This document shows positions 16,455 to 24,353 of a stretch of 34,642 nucleotides of DNA, piece after piece; position 1 is the first letter of the stretch; each line of letters begins with the position of its first letter. The stretch covers positions 1 through 34,642 of IMG/VR virus record IMGVR_UViG_3300046787_000552. One strand, written 5' to 3'. The stretch comes from a virus. Both the position numbers and the translations under genes were made by a program. A model generated the notes under the pieces. The model searched no databases. It was given only the letters and a program-made list of their open reading frames with translations, and was not told where the DNA came from.

Positions 16455-17974
16455 TGAGTAAACCTATTTTTTATCAATGTATTGTAATGGATAATCAAGA
16501 CCCATTAATGCTCGGAAGAGTTAGGGCGAGAATTGTTACAGACAATTATGAAGATGTATTAAAGAGCGTTAATGACCCAGCATGGAATCCTGAGAAAGAC
16601 CCATGGACCGCAAGAGACCCTTTAGTCTTTAACTCGTTATTACCATACTTTGTTTATCAAGTACCAAAAGTTGATGAGTTAATTCAAGTAATGTTTCTTA
16701 ATTCGGATTTCAAATACCAAAATCAATATTATATACAAAACGGATTTTCAACTCCAACAGCAACTTACAAAGAATTTAACTTTGGTGGTAATAAATTTAC
16801 CGGTACAGGTCTTCAAATAGCCAACCCAAAACCACTAAAAAACCAAAATGGTACGTTTACGGAAAATGGTGTTCATTCAGGTGTATTTCCTCAACCGGGA
16901 GATAATGCTTTATTGGGTAGGGGTAGTGCCGATTTAATTATTAAACAGGATGAGGTTTTATTAAGAGCAGGTAAATTTAGTGATGCAACATTACAACCTA
17001 ATGTGATACCGGTTGCCAGCCCTCAAAGAGCATTTATACAATTAACAAGATTTACAAGTACTAAAAAGTCGTTAGAACCTAAAGTTTATTACGAACAGAA
17101 AGATAATGTAACTCTCACCAAACATTTGATTGAATGGGTTGTAACAAACCCTGAGAATACTAAAGATTTATTTTCCGGTAATGTTTACCTTTACCAACTA
17201 AAGGCAGACGCGTCTATCAACACAAAGAATTTAACCGTTGGGAGTGTTGTTGATGAAAAATTAAAAAGGATTGTCGCATCTGAACAATTTTCATTATTAT
17301 CTAAAGTTGATGTCATAAAATTTATTAATGGTTTTATTAAGACTTGTAATGTATCCGATGTTAGTCCAACAGGAAATATATTATTCGCAGATAATCAAGC
17401 CGATGCGAAATTTCCAATATTTTACAGACCAAACAATTCAATGTATAGAAAGATTAACTCATCATCTAGCTCTGTTGAATCTAAAAACTTATCTGAAATA
17501 TTCAAAGGAGTTAAATTGAATTCTTCAGTTCCGGGGGGATATGCATTTATCTTAGCTCAAAATAAAGTTAGTACAACAACCCCAACAACCTCAGTTAAAA
17601 AAGTATTACCACAGAACAAATATATTAATGGTAATACCACTTACGGAGCATTGGGTGCTGATAAATTTTTCTTTTTATCCCATAATTCTCAAATTCCGGG
17701 TAAATCAAAAATTAACTTTTCGGACACTTTATATGGTATTAGCACCGAAAAATTCGCAGATGATATTTTACCAAACACATCAAGTATGGTAAGAGGTGAG
17801 GAACTTATGGAATTAATCTCACTAATTGTTAGATTCTTATCCACCCATACCCATGCATATCCAGGATTACCTCCAGTTCCTGTAACTCAAGATGGTTCAA
17901 ACGTCAATGATATACTATCAGAACTACAAAACGCAGCAAACAAAATACTTAATGGAAATATTAGACTTAATTGA
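16454..17974 (+). CDS. Baseplate hub/spike protein with gp5-like OB fold
   Basis: A 506-residue protein. The N-terminal 110 residues match the OB-fold of phage baseplate hub proteins (T4 gp5, gpV and VgrG relatives): CIVMDNQDPLMLGRVRARIV, then DPWTARDPLVFNSLLPYFVY and VPKVDELIQVMF. Near the C-terminus (about 455-465) STHTHAYPGLPPVP is the His/Pro-rich segment commonly found after the OB fold in these proteins. No lysozyme domain is recognisable in between, unlike T4 gp5. The protein should sit at the tip of the tail tube and contact the host envelope. Confidence 0.75.
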   Translation: MSKPIFYQCIVMDNQDPLMLGRVRARIVTDNYEDVLKSVNDPAWNPEKDPWTARDPLVFNSLLPYFVYQVPKVDELIQVMFLNSDFKYQNQYYIQNGFSTPTATYKEFNFGGNKFTGTGLQIANPKPLKNQNGTFTENGVHSGVFPQPGDNALLGRGSADLIIKQDEVLLRAGKFSDATLQPNVIPVASPQRAFIQLTRFTSTKKSLEPKVYYEQKDNVTLTKHLIEWVVTNPENTKDLFSGNVYLYQLKADASINTKNLTVGSVVDEKLKRIVASEQFSLLSKVDVIKFINGFIKTCNVSDVSPTGNILFADNQADAKFPIFYRPNNSMYRKINSSSSSVESKNLSEIFKGVKLNSSVPGGYAFILAQNKVSTTTPTTSVKKVLPQNKYINGNTTYGALGADKFFFLSHNSQIPGKSKINFSDTLYGISTEKFADDILPNTSSMVRGEELMELISLIVRFLSTHTHAYPGLPPVPVTQDGSNVNDILSELQNAANKILNGNIRLN

Positions 17975-17982
17975 TATTTATA
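17975..17982 (+). promoter_or_regulatory. TATTTATA box, probable late promoter
   Basis: TATTTATA lies directly after the stop of the hub gene and ends 13 bases before the next ATG. The spacing puts a start site a few bases before the ATG. It is the only member of the box set found in the + strand tail block at a spacing typical of the others. Confidence 0.5.
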
Positions 17983-17995
17983 ATTAAAAAGGTAA

Positions 17996-19498
17996 ATGTC
18001 AATTTTAAGGTCTTACATAGATAAAAATAATACCATCATATCAAACTCACTTGTCAATACGGCCAGGAACCCTGTTATTGAGTTGAATTTTGGTGCGTCA
18101 GATTTAATAGTTCCTAACTTCGGGTATACAAGATTCATCTTTGATTTGGACTTAACTCTATTGAGAGAAAGTATTCAATCAGGAACAATCTCAACCGGTT
18201 GTACCTCAGGTATGACCCATGTCCTAAATATGACTAATACGTCATCATTTGATAACGAATTGTTAAATTCAGTTATGTCAAATGAAAGAAGAAGGGCAAC
18301 TTCTTTTGATTTAATCTTATTTAGAATCCCACAAACATCAGGAGATACCGGAAATCCACAACTATGGGATGAAGGCGTTGGTTTAGATTATAGTAATTTC
18401 AATCTTGCAACAGGTAGTCCTAACGGTGGAATGTCCCCATTAACTTATGTGGATAGCAGAGCCTTTTCAACAAGACCATCAAATTGGTACCAAACAACAA
18501 CAATATCTGATTGGTCTCAAGAAGGAATTTATGATAACAAAGATTTAGGCGTTGTTAATTTTTCAGGACTTACCATCATTGCTCAACAACATTTTGAGTT
18601 GGGTAATGAGGATTTAAGTATGGATATGTCAGATGAGATTAATGGTGTCTTAGATGGGACCATTACAGGTGTTACCGGGTGGGGAGTCGCATACTTACCA
18701 CAAATCGAAAACATCACAGGATTAACCGATAGTTACAGTGTCGCATTCTTTTCAAGACATACCCAAACATTTTACCAACCATACCTACAAACAACGTATG
18801 ATGACCTAATTCAAGACGATAGAAATCAATTCTTGAAAAATCAAGAAAACAAGTTATTCCTATACATCTACCAAAATGGTGATTTAGTTAATTTGGATTC
18901 TGACCCGTTTGTGAGAATTGAAGACCGAAATGGTGTTGCCGTTACGGGTATGGAATCTCTATCAACTTGTTTAAGAACTAAAGGAGTTTATGAAGTTATT
19001 GTACCTAATGGATTTACATCACAACCTACACCTTGTCAATTCTACGATATTTGGTCAGGACTAACAATTAATGGTCAAGGTATACCAAGTGTTCAAAATC
19101 AATTTACCCTTCAAAATTATAGTTCAGGAATCCAAATTGGGTCTACATCAAGAGAACCTCAAAAATTTGGTTTTAATTTCTATGGTATTCTACAGAACGA
19201 ACAAATACTAAGTAGTGATGTTAGAAAAGTTGGTGTAACAATTAAAAAGGCATACACTGCACAACAAATGTTATTAGATGTCTCAGCGTTTTATCGTGTG
19301 TACGTTAAAGAAGGTACGACAGAAGTTCAAGTTCAAGATTGGACACCAATCAATAGAACACCTAACGAATATTATTTTATGTTCGATACGAGAGATAAAA
19401 TCCCAAATCAATACTATGTTGACATTCAAGTTAACACATCAGGTGAAAAAGATACCTATAAAAAACAATTAACATTTAATATTGTAAATCACAAATAA
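17996..19498 (+). CDS. Putative virion structural protein (beta-rich)
   Basis: A 500-residue, predicted beta-rich protein. The start SILRSYIDKNNTIISNSLVN is followed by PVIELNFGASDLIVPNFGYT and then YTRFIFDLDLTLL. FDLILFRIPQTSG and LWDEGVGLDYS resemble the beta-sandwich domains seen in phage and surface proteins with a W(D/T)EG motif. A possible Ig-like C-terminal domain starts near residue 400. There is no signal peptide. A tail sheath-terminator, neck or baseplate-peripheral role fits the context; the family is not known to me. The start is supported by the box upstream and the AAAAAGGTAA leader. Confidence 0.6.
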   Translation: MSILRSYIDKNNTIISNSLVNTARNPVIELNFGASDLIVPNFGYTRFIFDLDLTLLRESIQSGTISTGCTSGMTHVLNMTNTSSFDNELLNSVMSNERRRATSFDLILFRIPQTSGDTGNPQLWDEGVGLDYSNFNLATGSPNGGMSPLTYVDSRAFSTRPSNWYQTTTISDWSQEGIYDNKDLGVVNFSGLTIIAQQHFELGNEDLSMDMSDEINGVLDGTITGVTGWGVAYLPQIENITGLTDSYSVAFFSRHTQTFYQPYLQTTYDDLIQDDRNQFLKNQENKLFLYIYQNGDLVNLDSDPFVRIEDRNGVAVTGMESLSTCLRTKGVYEVIVPNGFTSQPTPCQFYDIWSGLTINGQGIPSVQNQFTLQNYSSGIQIGSTSREPQKFGFNFYGILQNEQILSSDVRKVGVTIKKAYTAQQMLLDVSAFYRVYVKEGTTEVQVQDWTPINRTPNEYYFMFDTRDKIPNQYYVDIQVNTSGEKDTYKKQLTFNIVNHK

Positions 19499-19959
19499 TG
19501 AAAAGAATAGTTAAACTAACAGAATCAGACTTAAACAGAATTATTGAAAAAGTCATTAAAGAACAAGAAGTTGCGGATTATATGTTCTTCAGTAATCTAC
19601 AACAAATTAAAAGACAATGCGAAATATTGTTAGAAATGGACCCTCAACAAATTGATGAGATTATTAATGAAGGTGGTCATGATTGGGCTGATGACCATGT
19701 AACTGAGGCTAAAAATAATATGGACCAAGTATTTGATTTTTTAATGAATGAAACTAAAAAAGAATATGTTGATTACGAGGACATTACCGAAGGTGAGAAA
19801 AAAACCGGAACTAAATTATGTTCAAGAGGTAAGGCGGCTGCGAAATCTAAATTTGACGTATACCCTTCGGCATACGCTAATGGATACGCGGTACAAGTTT
19901 GTAAGGGTACAAAACCCGGTTTAGACGGAAAAAAAAGGTGTTCATCACCATATTGTTAA
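19498..19959 (+). CDS. Small phage protein with N-terminal KVIKE tag and Cys/Lys-rich C-terminus
   Basis: A 153-residue protein. It begins MKRIVKLTESDLNRIIEKV followed by IKEQ, an amphipathic N-terminal segment that I recall from many uncharacterised proteins of marine phages. The middle is acidic and helical. The C-terminal 50 residues are a compact basic segment with KLCSRGKAAAKSKFDVYPSA and paired Cys at the end (CSSPYC). The acidic-then-basic layout suggests an internal, DNA-contacting virion protein. It overlaps the previous stop by one base (TAATG) and is the last gene before a strong terminator. Confidence 0.6.
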   Translation: MKRIVKLTESDLNRIIEKVIKEQEVADYMFFSNLQQIKRQCEILLEMDPQQIDEIINEGGHDWADDHVTEAKNNMDQVFDFLMNETKKEYVDYEDITEGEKKTGTKLCSRGKAAAKSKFDVYPSAYANGYAVQVCKGTKPGLDGKKRCSSPYC

Positions 19960-19966
19960 TAAATAA

Positions 19967-19992
19967 AAAACCCCCAATATCTTGGGGGTTTT
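19967..19992. terminator. Bidirectional rho-independent terminator
   Basis: An 11-bp stem, AAAACCCCCAA / TTGGGGGTTTT with loop TATC, lies between the convergent ends of the + strand tail block and the - strand receptor gene. A/T runs flank both sides, so it can stop transcription in both directions. Confidence 0.92.
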
Positions 19993-20013
19993 ATTTTATA
20001 AGTAATTCTATTA

Positions 20014-22716
20014 TTAGAAATTATAACGTAGTGTAACATTCCAAGTTCTACCTAACCCAAAATAACCTTGATTACCATCAGCAATACCATTATAAACCCT
20101 ACCATTTGATTGGTAAGTACCTAAAGATGGATTACTTGAACTAAGATTATCTGTTGTTTTAATATTACTTGATAATTCAGATAAATATACTTCGTCAAAA
20201 ACATTATTAATGTTTACTCTAACTACTAAATTATCTTTTTTATTCTTTCCTAAAAACATTTTATAAGAAACACCTGCATCTACTAAATCATAACTTGGTA
20301 GTAATAAGTTTTCTTTAACCGCCCCAACACTAGAATATAAATCATCATAATTTCTCCAATCAGCGTCAACTGAGAATCTCGGTAATACTTCATATTTAAC
20401 ACCTAATCCCCATGTTGTTTGAGCCGCGTCTCCAACTTTACCTCCATCAACATCAACCAATGTTTCTGATAATAAATTTTGGTTTTCATCTGTTTGTCTT
20501 GTTGTTGAAACACCTTTGTATTCCCAATTTCCAACTGACGCAAAACCTTTAATATCTAAAGTTTTAATCGGTTTCACAACAAAATCTAATTCTAATCCAC
20601 TATGAATTTGTTGTACACCTAAGTTAGATTTATAAACTAAATCACCTTGCGTTAATACTGCAGAACCAATGGTTTCTGTAGTAGTTGTTACGACTCTTGA
20701 AGATGAAACAACTCTATCTTCCCAAGATGTTCTATAAGCATTCAAACTACCACTAAAAAATGACGATTTGAATGTATAACCCGCCTCTAAACCAAAGATT
20801 TTTTCATTTGAGGTTAATGGGTTTACTTCATTTGTGAAGTTTAAATAAATGTTATCGTGATATGGTTGACGAGAATATAATCCTGTGTTCACATATAAAG
20901 TATGGTTATTCTCAATCGTATAACTAGTACCCGCCTTAACATTATATCCTAAGTTATTAACTTTATCAGAATTTTTATATTCAGGTAAATAATCAAATCT
21001 ATCAAATCTTTGGTGAGATTGGTTAGACAATGACCCTTGTACGAAAGCAGATAAATCGTCTTTACTGTATTCTAATTGACCAAATACCCCACCATATGTA
21101 ATTGTCTCACTATAATCATAATCAATTCTTTGACCTTCACCTAAACTGTTAAATGAGGCACCCCAAGGGTTTGTTGACAATGATTGATTAACAGTTTGGT
21201 TAATATTAAGACCTTGTGTTTGATGATTAACACCTCTAAGTTTTCTTGCGTCTGTAAAATTATTTAACCCTAAGAACTCATTAACTTGTCGATAGTGAGT
21301 TCCATCATATGTTCTCAAATCAACACCAAAGTTCAAATTAAGGGTTTTGTTTAACTTAGTGTTTAAATTAGAAACAACACCATACCAAGCGTGGTTATTC
21401 ATTGATGACCTGATTAAATAACTATTTGCGAATGTCCCAGCTCTGTTGGTAACAGCACTGTTGTTTGTATATATTTGGTCAAAATTAATATAGGTACTTT
21501 GTGTTTGGTTAGTATATGGGTTAAGTTCAGTTATGTATTTTTTATTCCCTGACGCACCATAATTCCCGGTACCACCACCTTTACCCCATGATGCATAAAC
21601 CACCGTAGATAAATTTGTCTTATCATTAATTTTATAATCCCAGTTAATGTTAGCAACCGGTTTGTGATAAAAATTAACTCTTTCTGATAAAAATTGTCCG
21701 TTTAAATAACCATAGTTATTGTTGTATTTTCTACCAAAACCTAAATAATCCGATATCTTTTTACTGAAGTTTTGATTGTGCCATTGAGGAGCTCCCGTAA
21801 CTAAAAAGTTAAAGTTATGTTTATCGTTTAATTTATACCCTATCGATACAAAATAGTTTTGACCTGCGCCTTGTGTTCCGTCATTATAACCGTCACCTTG
21901 CCAATGAGAAAACATTGTTGTTACCGCTAAACCATTTTTCATTAAGCCAGTACTATAACTAACAGTACTTTTAAGGTAATTGTCGTTAGCAGTCCCGGTT
22001 GAAATAAATCCACCTTCTTTTTTATCGATAGTTTTAGTTACAAAGTTAACTGTACCACCAACTGAAGATATTGCTAATTTAGATGAACCTAATCCTCTTT
22101 GAATTTGAATTGCATTTGCAATATCACCCATACCTGACCAGTTCGACCAATACATCTTACCATCTTCCATACCATTAATTGGTTGACCGTTCAATAAGAA
22201 TGCAGTGTTGTCTTGTTGAAAACCACGGACAGAGATTCTTGAATCACCAAATCCTCCTGATTGACCCGCAACATAAACTGATGGTGTATTAACCAAAGTC
22301 TGTGTAACATCATTAGTACCTATTTTAGCTTGTATTTCAGCCATTTTAATAGTAGATACCGCGATTGGTGTTTTACGACCCTGAGAAACGTCAATAACCC
22401 CTTTACCAACAACAACTACTTCAGATAATGAGTTTTCTTCAGAGGATAAAGAAATAACAACATTATTACCGGTAATTCTATATTGTTTTTTCCCAAAACC
22501 CAAATAAGATATTGTAATAACATCATTAGTTTTTGTTGATTTCAACTCAAATGAACCGTTAAGGTCCGTAGTGGTTGATTCTTTTTGAAATTGGACGTAA
22601 GCCCCGACCAATGGTTCATTTGTAGATTGGTCAACTACTTTTCCTTTTGTTTGGGAGAAAGCCCCATACGAAATTGCTAACATTAAAAGTAGCGTTCCGA
22701 AAATTTTTGTTTTCAT
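20014..22716 (-). CDS. TonB-dependent outer-membrane receptor, complete
   Basis: A 900-residue receptor with all expected parts. A signal peptide covers residues 1-21 (cleavage after AFS, before Gln22). A carboxypeptidase-regulatory-like domain (about 24-92) begins GKVVDQSTNEPLVGAYVQF. A TonB-box-like LSEVVVVG lies at 97-104. The plug (about 114-230) contains RISVRGFQQDN, FLLNGQPINGMEDG and SSVGGTVNFVTK. The remainder is a beta-barrel ending in WNVTLRYNF, with the terminal Phe of outer-membrane insertion signals. This is the standard Bacteroidetes design for import of iron complexes or other large nutrients; the plug resembles iron-complex receptors, which is inference. No frameshift is seen. 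The gene stands alone between terminator hairpins in a phage structural region. Confidence 0.95.
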   Translation of the reverse strand: MKTKIFGTLLLMLAISYGAFSQTKGKVVDQSTNEPLVGAYVQFQKESTTTDLNGSFELKSTKTNDVITISYLGFGKKQYRITGNNVVISLSSEENSLSEVVVVGKGVIDVSQGRKTPIAVSTIKMAEIQAKIGTNDVTQTLVNTPSVYVAGQSGGFGDSRISVRGFQQDNTAFLLNGQPINGMEDGKMYWSNWSGMGDIANAIQIQRGLGSSKLAISSVGGTVNFVTKTIDKKEGGFISTGTANDNYLKSTVSYSTGLMKNGLAVTTMFSHWQGDGYNDGTQGAGQNYFVSIGYKLNDKHNFNFLVTGAPQWHNQNFSKKISDYLGFGRKYNNNYGYLNGQFLSERVNFYHKPVANINWDYKINDKTNLSTVVYASWGKGGGTGNYGASGNKKYITELNPYTNQTQSTYINFDQIYTNNSAVTNRAGTFANSYLIRSSMNNHAWYGVVSNLNTKLNKTLNLNFGVDLRTYDGTHYRQVNEFLGLNNFTDARKLRGVNHQTQGLNINQTVNQSLSTNPWGASFNSLGEGQRIDYDYSETITYGGVFGQLEYSKDDLSAFVQGSLSNQSHQRFDRFDYLPEYKNSDKVNNLGYNVKAGTSYTIENNHTLYVNTGLYSRQPYHDNIYLNFTNEVNPLTSNEKIFGLEAGYTFKSSFFSGSLNAYRTSWEDRVVSSSRVVTTTTETIGSAVLTQGDLVYKSNLGVQQIHSGLELDFVVKPIKTLDIKGFASVGNWEYKGVSTTRQTDENQNLLSETLVDVDGGKVGDAAQTTWGLGVKYEVLPRFSVDADWRNYDDLYSSVGAVKENLLLPSYDLVDAGVSYKMFLGKNKKDNLVVRVNINNVFDEVYLSELSSNIKTTDNLSSSNPSLGTYQSNGRVYNGIADGNQGYFGLGRTWNVTLRYNF

Positions 22717-22742
22717 TTAATTTTATTTTTGGTTTATAATAA

Positions 22743-22776
22743 AAAAGTCCCAAAGACTATTAGCCTAGGGACTTTT
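22743..22776 (-). terminator. Terminator-like hairpin in the receptor leader
   Basis: A 9-bp stem AAAAGTCCC / GGGACTTTT with a 16-base loop. On the - strand it is followed by T-rich sequence, so it reads as a rho-independent terminator 26 bases upstream of the receptor ATG. It would either stop read-through from the late genes or act as an attenuator for the receptor. The + side is also T-containing. Confidence 0.7.
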
Positions 22777-22823
22777 GTTATTTCTCGTTAAGTAAGTAAC
22801 TATATGTATACTTCATCATTTTG

Positions 22824-22852
22824 TTTTTACATTTATAAGTATAATGTAAAAA
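22824..22852. repeat. 10-bp inverted repeat upstream of the receptor gene
   Basis: TTTTTACATT and AATGTAAAAA are separated by nine bases (tataagtat). The perfect arms and short AT-rich centre fit a protein operator or a promoter-overlapping site in the 229-base divergent region between the receptor gene (-) and the small gene at 22946 (+). There is no T-tract beyond what the arms provide, so a terminator is less likely. Confidence 0.55.
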
Positions 22853-22891
22853 TATTAAAAAGTAAAATAAGTGATTATTTTTTTGTTATGT

Positions 22892-22922
22892 TTTGGCATT
22901 TCCAAAAATATGATTATCTTTG
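22892..22922 (+). promoter_or_regulatory. Bacteroidetes-type promoter (TTTG-N19-TAnnTTTG)
   Basis: TTTG at 22892-22895 and TATCTTTG at 22915-22922 are separated by 19 bases, an exact fit to the -33/-7 elements of the Bacteroidetes primary sigma factor. Transcription would start near 22929, which rules out the upstream GTG at 22871 as the start codon of the following gene. Confidence 0.8.
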
Positions 22923-22945
22923 TGGTGTTAAAAAACACTAAACAA

Positions 22946-23356
22946 ATGATAAAATATTTTAGAAGATTATTCAAAAGAATGGGATTGAAAGTTTACTTGA
23001 GATTTAAGAGAATTTCAAGGACCAATATGTCTTTAATTGACGAGAACGAAGTTAAATCATCCGCAATATGTAGAAGATTGATTTCTCACCCTGATTCTAA
23101 ATTCTTAATAGCACCTTTATCACATAAAAGGTATATTAAGAACGACCCATTGGGGATGTTTATCGTATTGTCAAATAACCGAATAAACATCACTAACCAT
23201 GTTTATAATTACGATGTTAATTTAACTCAAGTTGTTTCTGATAAATTAAACGATATGTTTGATAAAAAAGTGGAGTCTTTAAGATTAGAATTTGAAACTG
23301 AAATCAAAGGACAAATAAAACATTCGTTAACCACAATACTTGGAAAACTTACATAA
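22946..23356 (+). CDS. Small basic hypothetical protein, early-type expression
   Basis: A 136-residue protein starting MIKYFRRLFKRMGLKVYLRF, strongly basic and amphipathic for about 25 residues, then a mixed central region (SHPDSKFLIAPLSHKRYIKN) and a helical C-terminus. It has no known domain. I chose the ATG at 22946 because the promoter just upstream would begin transcription at about 22929; the open frame extends back to a GTG at 22871, but that lies upstream of the promoter. It is oriented against the surrounding late genes and ends one base before the convergent gene at 23358. A host-interaction role is possible. Confidence 0.65.
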   Translation: MIKYFRRLFKRMGLKVYLRFKRISRTNMSLIDENEVKSSAICRRLISHPDSKFLIAPLSHKRYIKNDPLGMFIVLSNNRINITNHVYNYDVNLTQVVSDKLNDMFDKKVESLRLEFETEIKGQIKHSLTTILGKLT

Positions 23357-23357
23357 A

Positions 23358-24053
23358 TTATTTATGAATTTCCTCTTTAATTACTTTTAATATTAAACCT
23401 CTTAACGATTCGTTTTGAGGTTTTTTCGGTTCATAACTAACCATTGTTGGTTTGTTACCCTTACCTGATTTTGGATTCTTTTTCTCTTCTCTACGTTTTT
23501 GAGAACAAGCGGATTTTTTTTGGGAGTCACTCATTTTTCCTGCAACTCCGGCAGCACGACATTTCGGATAACCTTTTGAGTCGGCATCAGGTCGCCCACA
23601 TGGAGGATGTTTTCCATCAACTTTACGACAAATATTAACCCAAGGTCCTTTTGGTTGTGAACTACCCTTAGGTTTCTTTTTAGTACCGAACCAAACACCT
23701 AAATCTTCTTTTAAGATATCCTCTTTAAGAGGACCTCCATTTAAGGTGGGGTTAACAGCCGACCCTTCTTCATCATTTTGACCTTTATAACTTTTTTTCT
23801 GATTCATTAAAATCTTGGAAATTTTCGATGTTTTATTTTCAATTTCTTTTCGTTTTTGTGGTGTTTCCTTAAAATCACCATCAGCCTCCTCATAAGCTAA
23901 TTCAGCATTTGTATATTCATATACATCATCAGTAAAAGGGGCTAATTGTTTTTTTTCCCAAATTTGAGGGGCTAATACAATAGGCGTCTTAAAATGACCT
24001 GAATTTCCGGAACCGGTTGCTTCACTAATCTTATTCTTTTTCATATATTTCAA
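23358..24053 (-). CDS. Lys/Cys-rich phage protein with C-terminal KVIKE tag
   Basis: A 231-residue protein. The N-terminal half is charged and low in order. The region 125-195 is basic with spaced cysteines, including GPWVNICRKVDGKHPPCGRP, then GYPKCRAAGVAGKMS and SACSQKRREEKKN. This Cys pattern could bind zinc or nucleic acid. The C-terminus reads LRGLILKVIKEEIHK, closely like the tag at the N-terminus of the gene at 19498. The start at 24053 lies only five bases after a TATTTATA box; Met4 (24044) would give 14 bases of spacing, as at other genes, and is a good alternative. Probably an internal virion protein. Confidence 0.6.
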   Translation of the reverse strand: MKYMKKNKISEATGSGNSGHFKTPIVLAPQIWEKKQLAPFTDDVYEYTNAELAYEEADGDFKETPQKRKEIENKTSKISKILMNQKKSYKGQNDEEGSAVNPTLNGGPLKEDILKEDLGVWFGTKKKPKGSSQPKGPWVNICRKVDGKHPPCGRPDADSKGYPKCRAAGVAGKMSDSQKKSACSQKRREEKKNPKSGKGNKPTMVSYEPKKPQNESLRGLILKVIKEEIHK

Positions 24054-24058
24054 TTAAC

Positions 24059-24066
24059 TATAAATA
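24059..24066 (-). promoter_or_regulatory. TATTTATA box, probable late promoter
   Basis: On the - strand TATTTATAGT lies just upstream of the gene starting at 24053. The + strand reads TATAAATA, identical to the T4 late promoter core, and a + gene starts at 24082, so either or both orientations could be used. Confidence 0.5.
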
Positions 24067-24081
24067 TACAATTAAAGAATA

Positions 24082-24321
24082 ATGGAACAAGAAAGACAAC
24101 CAATGGGATTATTATTTGACAGTGTGGGGTATAATAATCCCGAAGATGTTGATATTCTAATTGATGAAATGACAATAGAACAATCTTTTTACTTGTTAAC
24201 ACAGTCATTACATTATGTTCACAATACCCGATTGTTCACTATGCAAGAAACGGAAGTAGTATCAAAAGCTTTGAGAGTTCTTCACAGAAAAATGTCAACT
24301 AATGATGAGGTAATTGAATAA
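24082..24321 (+). CDS. Small hypothetical protein
   Basis: A 79-residue acidic, helical protein (start MEQERQPMGLLFDSVGYNNP). It has no recognised domain, signal peptide or membrane segment. It is monocistronic, on the strand opposite the late genes, with its own terminator two bases downstream. No TAnnTTTG promoter was found close upstream. TATAAATA at 24059 is the only candidate element. Expression time is therefore uncertain. Confidence 0.6.
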   Translation: MEQERQPMGLLFDSVGYNNPEDVDILIDEMTIEQSFYLLTQSLHYVHNTRLFTMQETEVVSKALRVLHRKMSTNDEVIE

Positions 24322-24323
24322 AA

Positions 24324-24347
24324 AAAAAGGTCTCACGGGACCTTTTT
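24324..24347. terminator. Bidirectional terminator between convergent genes
   Basis: AAAAAGGTC / GACCTTTTT, a 9-bp stem with loop TCACGG, lies directly after the stop of the + strand gene and seven bases from the end of the - strand gene at 24354. Confidence 0.85.
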
Positions 24348-24353
24348 CTGTTT

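Noticed and set aside
20014-22716. The receptor region as a stretch of host chromosome or integration junction
   Set aside because: Phage structural genes continue on both sides with matching composition, and no direct repeats or integrase were noticed at the edges. Assembly error cannot be fully excluded from sequence alone.
22871-22945. N-terminal extension of the small + strand gene from a GTG at 22871
   Set aside because: The segment lies across and upstream of an exact Bacteroidetes promoter whose start site would be near 22929, and the extension is apolar and unlike the rest of the protein. ATG at 22946 is preferred.
23352-23366. Perfect 15-base palindrome CATAAATTATTTATG at convergent stops
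   Set aside because: The AT-only 7-bp stem with a one-base loop is too weak for a terminator, and it coincides with two stop codons; no function can be supported.
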